A model generated the notes under the pieces. It made no database searches and was not told where the DNA came from. It worked only from the letters and a program-made list of their open reading frames with translations. From Salinicoccus sesuvii (GTDB lineage: Bacteria > Bacillota > Bacilli > Staphylococcales > Salinicoccaceae), in the NCBI RefSeq assembly GCF_042648145.1, contig NZ_JBHRWV010000004.1, positions 62,001-126,000 of the forward strand: a stretch of 64,000 nt of DNA, given 5' to 3'. Within the stretch, counting starts at the first letter, position 1. Every line of letters begins with the position of its first letter. This document shows positions 60,135 to 64,000 of this stretch, one piece after another. Made by a program: the position numbers and the translations under genes.

Positions 60135-60150
60135 TATCCCTATAGGTATA
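60135..60150 (+). promoter_or_regulatory. CsoR/CstR-like operator remnant
   Basis: TATCCCTATAGGTATA is a 16-base palindrome with one mismatch, of the T-A-x-C-C-C...G-G-G-x-T-A kind bound by CsoR/CstR. It lies seven bases before the AGGAGG of the rhodanese fusion gene. Confidence 0.45.
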
Positions 60151-60166
60151 AGAAACAGGAGGATGA

Positions 60167-61273
60167 GTGAAGACGATGAGCGATACACAAACGAAGTACC
60201 ATATTAATGATGCCGACCAGCTGTTCAAAGAAAATGAATATCTTTTGGATGTACGTGAACCGTTCGAATATGAGGCGGGTCATATTGGTGAGGCGGTTAA
60301 TATATCTGTAAATGAAATCGACTCCCGCCTCCGGGAACTTCCAAAGGACAAAAAGATCCATGTGTACTGCCAACGCGGAAAACGCGGCGCCAGCGCAGTG
60401 GAGATACTGAATGACCATGGGTTTGACGCGGTGAATCTGGAAGCAGGCTACGCCGCCTACACGGGGCAATACGACAGTGCAAATGCAGTAGGTGGAAATC
60501 GAGGTGCATCAGCCGAGAATATTGTGATTGATCCGAAGCGGATCATGGTCGAAGCCAGCGGTCTTCAATGCCCCGGTCCACTCCTTAAAGTCAATGAAGT
60601 AATGGGCACACTTGAAGCAGGCCAGCAGATGGAAATTACGGTGACGGACTTCGGCTTTTGTTCCGATGTAGAAGCTTGGGCACACAAGACCGGCCACACA
60701 ATCCTTAGAAATGAAAAATCAACAGACAAGGTCGTTGTCGTGCTGCAAAAAAACGCACCGGTAAGTAAAGACGATTCAGATGCCCACCAGATGGTCGAAA
60801 CGAAGGACGGCGCAACCATGGTCGTATTCAGTGGCGACATGGATAAAGCACTGGCATCATTCATCATCGCCACCGGTGCAAGAAGCATGGGCAAGGACGT
60901 CACCATGTTCTTCACATTCTGGGGCCTCAACATCATCAAGGATCCGAATGCACCAAAGAAGAAAAAAACCGGATTGGATAAGGCCTTCAGCATGATGATG
61001 CCGAAATCCGCTGCCAAACTGCCGATTTCCAACATGAACATGTTCGGACTCGGAAGCCGGATGATCCAGCATGTCATGAAGAAGAAAAAAGTCGATGCCC
61101 TGACTGAAATGATCGATAAAGCCGATAAACTCGGTGTTAAGATGATTGCCTGCACGATGAGTATGGACATCATGGCCATCGAGCGTGACGAACTGCTGCC
61201 AAACGTTGACTTCGGCGGTGTGGGCACTTATATCGGTGATGCGGAAAACGGCAACCTGAATCTGTTCATCTGA
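60167..61273 (+). CDS. Rhodanese-TusA-DsrE2 fusion sulfur-transfer protein
   Basis: 368 residues. Rhodanese domain (residues 10-100) with active loop YCQRGKRGAS; TusA domain (125-195) with EASGLQCPGPLLKVNEVM; DsrE/DsrE2-like domain (210-368) with FFTFWGLNIIKDP and MIACTMSMDIMAIER containing its cysteine. These parts move persulfide sulfur between proteins and are normally part of CoA-disulfide reductase fusions or Cst-type hydrogen sulfide detoxification loci. Here no reductase, dioxygenase or SQR gene is adjacent. GTG 60167 (after AGGAGG) or ATG 60176 is the start. Confidence 0.9.
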   Translation: MKTMSDTQTKYHINDADQLFKENEYLLDVREPFEYEAGHIGEAVNISVNEIDSRLRELPKDKKIHVYCQRGKRGASAVEILNDHGFDAVNLEAGYAAYTGQYDSANAVGGNRGASAENIVIDPKRIMVEASGLQCPGPLLKVNEVMGTLEAGQQMEITVTDFGFCSDVEAWAHKTGHTILRNEKSTDKVVVVLQKNAPVSKDDSDAHQMVETKDGATMVVFSGDMDKALASFIIATGARSMGKDVTMFFTFWGLNIIKDPNAPKKKKTGLDKAFSMMMPKSAAKLPISNMNMFGLGSRMIQHVMKKKKVDALTEMIDKADKLGVKMIACTMSMDIMAIERDELLPNVDFGGVGTYIGDAENGNLNLFI

Positions 61274-61327
61274 ATGCACAAGGCCACGAAGTGCACGCCG
61301 ACCTTGATATTATATGAAAAAAATATT

Positions 61328-61368
61328 AAAGGCATGTTTCCTATATTTCTACAGGAAACATGCCTTTT
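61328..61368. terminator. Bidirectional terminator
   Basis: AAAGGCATGTTTCCT and AGGAAACATGCCTTT pair around a ten-base loop between two converging genes. Confidence 0.85.
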
Positions 61369-61397
61369 GACCTTGATGAGTCGCCAAGGTTCTCCAA

Positions 61398-61937
61398 TCA
61401 TCTATCCTTCAGATTGAGACTCATCAGATGCTCATCATAATATCGTTCACCATCAAACATCGCTTTCGGTTCTGTGCCATATATTTCAAACCCGAATGAT
61501 TCGTAAAATGCCAGAGCCCTTATATTCTCAGTAACTACTGAGAGGTTGATGTTCTCCACTCCGTCCAGTCCCCTTACCTGATCAATCAGATGAAGCACCA
61601 CTTCTTTTGCGATGCCGGTGCCTCTGTACTCACTCTTACAGTACATCGCGACCAAGCTTCCTTTATGCTTCGACTTCACGCCTTGTGACCGAATGAAAGC
61701 AGCGGTGCACACAAGTTCTGCTCCGTCAAAGCCGCCTACAGTAAACTGAGTGTCGGAAGCTTCTATACGCTGTTCAAAGTCCGTAAGTGACAATTCGATT
61801 TCCCGCGCATAGGTCGAACCGAACGCACTCGGATCTGTTTTCAATCCTTCCAGCCTCAGCAACAGGTACTGCTTGGCATCGTCTGTATCTAATACTCTTA
61901 TGTTGATGATAAGCCCTCCATTCTTTTCTCGCATCAT
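61398..61937 (-). CDS. GNAT family N-acetyltransferase
   Basis: Up to 179 residues. YLLLRLEGLKTDPSAFGSTY at the start, acetyl-CoA motif YCKSEYRGTGIAKEVVLHLIDQV near 98 and ALAFYESFGFEIYG near 140 are GNAT features. The start is odd: the ATG codons at 61937/61934 lack a ribosome site, while GGAGGG stands at perfect spacing before an ATC codon at 61907 whose product would begin M-N-I-R-V, as in relatives. Substrate unknown. Confidence 0.82.
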   Translation of the reverse strand: MMREKNGGLIINIRVLDTDDAKQYLLLRLEGLKTDPSAFGSTYAREIELSLTDFEQRIEASDTQFTVGGFDGAELVCTAAFIRSQGVKSKHKGSLVAMYCKSEYRGTGIAKEVVLHLIDQVRGLDGVENINLSVVTENIRALAFYESFGFEIYGTEPKAMFDGERYYDEHLMSLNLKDR

Positions 61938-62021
61938 TGTGAAACCAGTTTCTATTCTACACGATGATTACTTTCAGGTTGAAGAGGTAAATGGTCAATA
62001 ACTACGATATGGAGGGATAAA

Positions 62022-62531
62022 ATGAAGCGTACTGTAGACATTAAAATCATTCAATTGAAAGCGCAAGATGATGGTGGCATACCCAACCATCCGGAATTCC
62101 CCCTGCTCGTCTACAAGAATGTGTTCCAGGATGGCGATGATATTCCAGAGATACTGAATGCCAATGACTGGTCCGGAGAGTGGCTTGGATCGGTCCATCC
62201 GTTCCACCACTACCACAGCAACACCCACGAAGTGCTTGCGGTCAAAGCCGGCACTGCCACACTGCAGCTCGGCGGTGAACAGGGAGAGCAGATCAAAGCC
62301 GAAAAAGGCGATGTCATCATCCTGCCAGCCGGCTATGGTCATAAGAAAATAGAAGCGAGTGACGACTACGCAAACTATGGCGCCTATCCTGGTGGAGTCG
62401 ACTTTGATATGTGCTATGGGAAAGCGGAAGAACGTCCTGAAAAGGTGGAGAACATCAAGCAGGTCCCAATCCCGGAATACGATCCGGTATTCGGGCATGA
62501 TGGACCGCTATTCGACTACTGGAAAAAGTGA
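62022..62531 (+). CDS. Cupin-domain protein, YjlB-like
   Basis: 169 residues. The cupin barrel shows HHYHSNTHEVLAVKAGTATLQLGG (metal-type histidines) and KGDVIILPAGYGHKKIE. C-terminal YGAYPGGVDFDMCYGKAEERPE and DPVFGHDGPLFDYWKK are typical of the YjlB family. Function unknown; possibly a small-molecule isomerase or dioxygenase. GGAGG precedes the ATG. Single gene. Confidence 0.88.
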   Translation: MKRTVDIKIIQLKAQDDGGIPNHPEFPLLVYKNVFQDGDDIPEILNANDWSGEWLGSVHPFHHYHSNTHEVLAVKAGTATLQLGGEQGEQIKAEKGDVIILPAGYGHKKIEASDDYANYGAYPGGVDFDMCYGKAEERPEKVENIKQVPIPEYDPVFGHDGPLFDYWKK

Positions 62532-62570
62532 GCTTCACCATTTTAGATAAACCAGCAATCAACGTCATAA

Positions 62571-62621
62571 AATTAAAGCCAGGGAGATGCGACAATTCCG
62601 CCATTCTTCCTGGCTTTAATT
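62571..62621 (+). terminator. Terminator of the cupin gene
   Basis: AATTAAAGCCAGG and CCTGGCTTTAATT pair around 25 bases; the T run is partial. Confidence 0.7.
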
Positions 62622-62862
62622 TCTTCCTGCATCAAAGGTGATAGACCAGCACACCTCTATAACTCCATTGAATACCGTTTCCAGCAACTTCCCTCACTCC
62701 TACTGTCACATTTTGCTTGCGTAGTTATTTGAACTTTTAGTATGCTACTCATTATATCTATTCATGAAAATGCATTATATGAATGGACGACACAACCGCA
62801 ATATATGAATTGAAAGAATTAAACCGGTTTAAATAAAGAAAGCACACTTAGACGAGGAGATT
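62622..62862. other. Intergenic stretch before purU
   Basis: About 240 bases, A/T-rich, with no ORF of note. A short AACCGGTT palindrome lies at 62821-62828, and GAGGAGATT precedes the purU ATG. No riboswitch recognised. Confidence 0.5.
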
Positions 62863-63720
62863 ATGAACATGAATGATAAATATATTTTGTTGGCAAGCTG
62901 CAAGGACCAGGTAGGCATCACCAACCTGATTACTGGAATCATCTCAAAGTATGGTTCCAATATACTACACCTGGATCATTTTACCGAGTATGACCATGAC
63001 AACTCTGAAGAAGGTCAATTGTATTTGAGGTTTGAATTTGAGAAAGTGGATGATTTGAAAGCTGCTCTGGAGCATGAACTCGAACAGAAGAACATCGATT
63101 TCGAGCTGTTTGATAGTGCTGTAAATACTAAGATTGCTTTGTTTGTTTCAAAAGAGGACCATGCGTTCAATGAAATACTACTCAGAGTCAAACGTGGCGA
63201 GATTCCAGCAGAAATCGTCTGTGCTGTAGGGAACCATGAAGACAATAGGCACTTTGCTGAAAGTCTTGGTGTGCCGTTCTATTATGTACCTAGCAATGAA
63301 TCCAAAGACAAGGTCGAGGAGAAGATGCTCGCAATCTGCGAGGACCATGAAGTGGATCTAATTGTTCTGGCCAAATATATGCAGATCCTATCCGATGACT
63401 TTATCGATCACTACAAAGATAGAATCATCAATATACATCACTCGTTTCTACCATCATTCATCGGTGCGAATCCATATAAGCAGGCTTGGAAACGCGGCGT
63501 CAAGTTCGTCGGTGCGACGAGCCACTACGTTACTGCAGATTTGGATGAAGGACCAATCATCGAGCAGAATGTCATACGCGTCAATCACAGGTATGACGTG
63601 AAAAGTCTAAAAAAGATCGGTCGCCATGTAGAAGCATCGGTATTGGCGCAAGCAGTCGAGTATCATGTGTTTCATAAAGTAATAGTCAACAATGGCAATA
63701 AGACAATTATTTTTGATTAA
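62863..63720 (+). CDS. purU: Formyltetrahydrofolate deformylase
   Basis: Hydrolyses 10-formyl-THF to THF and formate, balancing one-carbon pools. 285 residues: N-terminal ACT-like domain (residues 5-85, SCKDQVGITNLITGIISKYGSNILHLDH) and C-terminal formyltransferase fold with INIHHSFLPSFIGANPY (catalytic N and H, near 197) and GATSHYVTADLDEGPIIEQ (catalytic D, near 225). ATG 62863 has GAGGAGATT; ATG 62869 is in frame. Confidence 0.94.
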   Translation: MNMNDKYILLASCKDQVGITNLITGIISKYGSNILHLDHFTEYDHDNSEEGQLYLRFEFEKVDDLKAALEHELEQKNIDFELFDSAVNTKIALFVSKEDHAFNEILLRVKRGEIPAEIVCAVGNHEDNRHFAESLGVPFYYVPSNESKDKVEEKMLAICEDHEVDLIVLAKYMQILSDDFIDHYKDRIINIHHSFLPSFIGANPYKQAWKRGVKFVGATSHYVTADLDEGPIIEQNVIRVNHRYDVKSLKKIGRHVEASVLAQAVEYHVFHKVIVNNGNKTIIFD

Positions 63721-63728
63721 TAAAAAAT

Positions 63729-63777
63729 AACCCGAATAATGGGCAACGCATAAAAAACGTCCATTATTCGGGTTTTC
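63729..63777 (+). terminator. Terminator of purU
   Basis: AACCCGAATAATGG and CCATTATTCGGGTT pair around 18 bases, followed by TTTT. Confidence 0.85.
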
Positions 63778-64000
63778 TGTATCCGATTATTAATCTCGAA
63801 ATAATGAAACAAAGTATTGAAACGAGGTACGTTACAATACTTCATTTTTCAACATTCAAAATTAGAAAGTTAGATAACAATTAAAAAAAATTCAGATTCT
63901 CAAACCTCTTATCCACTTAATTCATAAAAGCTTCTGTTTACCTACCTTTTATGAACACACTTGTGCTAGATATGAATTAATCACTAATCTGCTAAAAGCA
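63778..64000. other. A/T-rich end of window
   Basis: No gene is supported. On the minus strand a 16-codon open frame enters from beyond base 64000 and stops near 63950, too short to identify. Confidence 0.4.

Overview
The window looks like ordinary chromosome from a low-to-mid GC Gram-positive of the family Staphylococcaceae, most likely a halotolerant Salinicoccus- or Jeotgalicoccus-like species. This is inference from gene content: a BCCT osmolyte transporter, bacillus/staphylococcus-type regulation (CcpA cre sites, a LexA box, AGGAGG ribosome sites), an ABC-F resistance protein with a leader, a PTS without its own EIIA domains, and the accBC-pxpABC-NRAMP cluster also known from staphylococci. 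I see no rRNA, tRNA, CRISPR array, insertion sequence or prophage. Genes are short operons on both strands, usually ending in strong hairpins shared by convergent genes.

Layout. 1-4000: NAD salvage (pncB-nadE one way; an MFS transporter and pncA the other). 4066-8415: Mn-pyrophosphatase, 6-phosphogluconolactonase, a LexA-controlled YolD-like gene, folD, rpmG. 8416-11618: small membrane protein, a candidate small RNA, two small conserved proteins, an opine-type dehydrogenase, a Nudix hydrolase. 11758-13034: a divergent pair of a short secreted peptide and an RRNPP-type HTH-TPR regulator, a candidate quorum-sensing module. 13049-17791: Fe-dependent alcohol dehydrogenase operon, then N-acetylglucosamine PTS and nagA (nagB is at 30.6 kb). 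17914-25296: BCCT transporter, CcpA-controlled aldehyde dehydrogenase with its DUF779 partner, thiamine-binding protein, AlkA, M23 peptidase, siderophore-binding lipoprotein. 25411-30529: VanZ, an ABC exporter, a NatAB/YhaQP-type ABC pair, a 34-residue membrane protein.

30609-41317: nagB, pyroglutamyl peptidase, a peptide-binding lipoprotein and a seven-gene operon joining 5-oxoprolinase PxpABC, biotin carboxylase plus biotin carrier, an NRAMP transporter and a D-glutamate-cyclase-like protein. Opposite it is an M20 amidohydrolase. Together these point to recovery of 5-oxoproline or related cyclic or ureido compounds. 41365-46836: MFS-TetR operon with operator, MDR-type oxidoreductase, short DrrC-like UvrA paralogue. 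46863-50809: sucrose PTS, hydrolase and ScrR. 50895-57779: esterase, RlmA-like methyltransferase, an OhrR-like MarR regulator overlapping a flavin disulfide oxidoreductase, an aldo/keto reductase, and a second oxidoreductase of the same unusual type. 57939-59660: ABC-F protein behind a textbook-like three-way attenuator. 59749-61273: a decayed CsoR/CstR repressor gene before a rhodanese-TusA-DsrE fusion. 61398-64000: acetyltransferase, cupin, purU.

The most interesting items are the peptide/RRNPP pair, the ABC-F attenuator with a three-residue upstream ORF, and the small RNA near 9.1 kb. None of these calls was checked by database search; all rest on reading the sequence.
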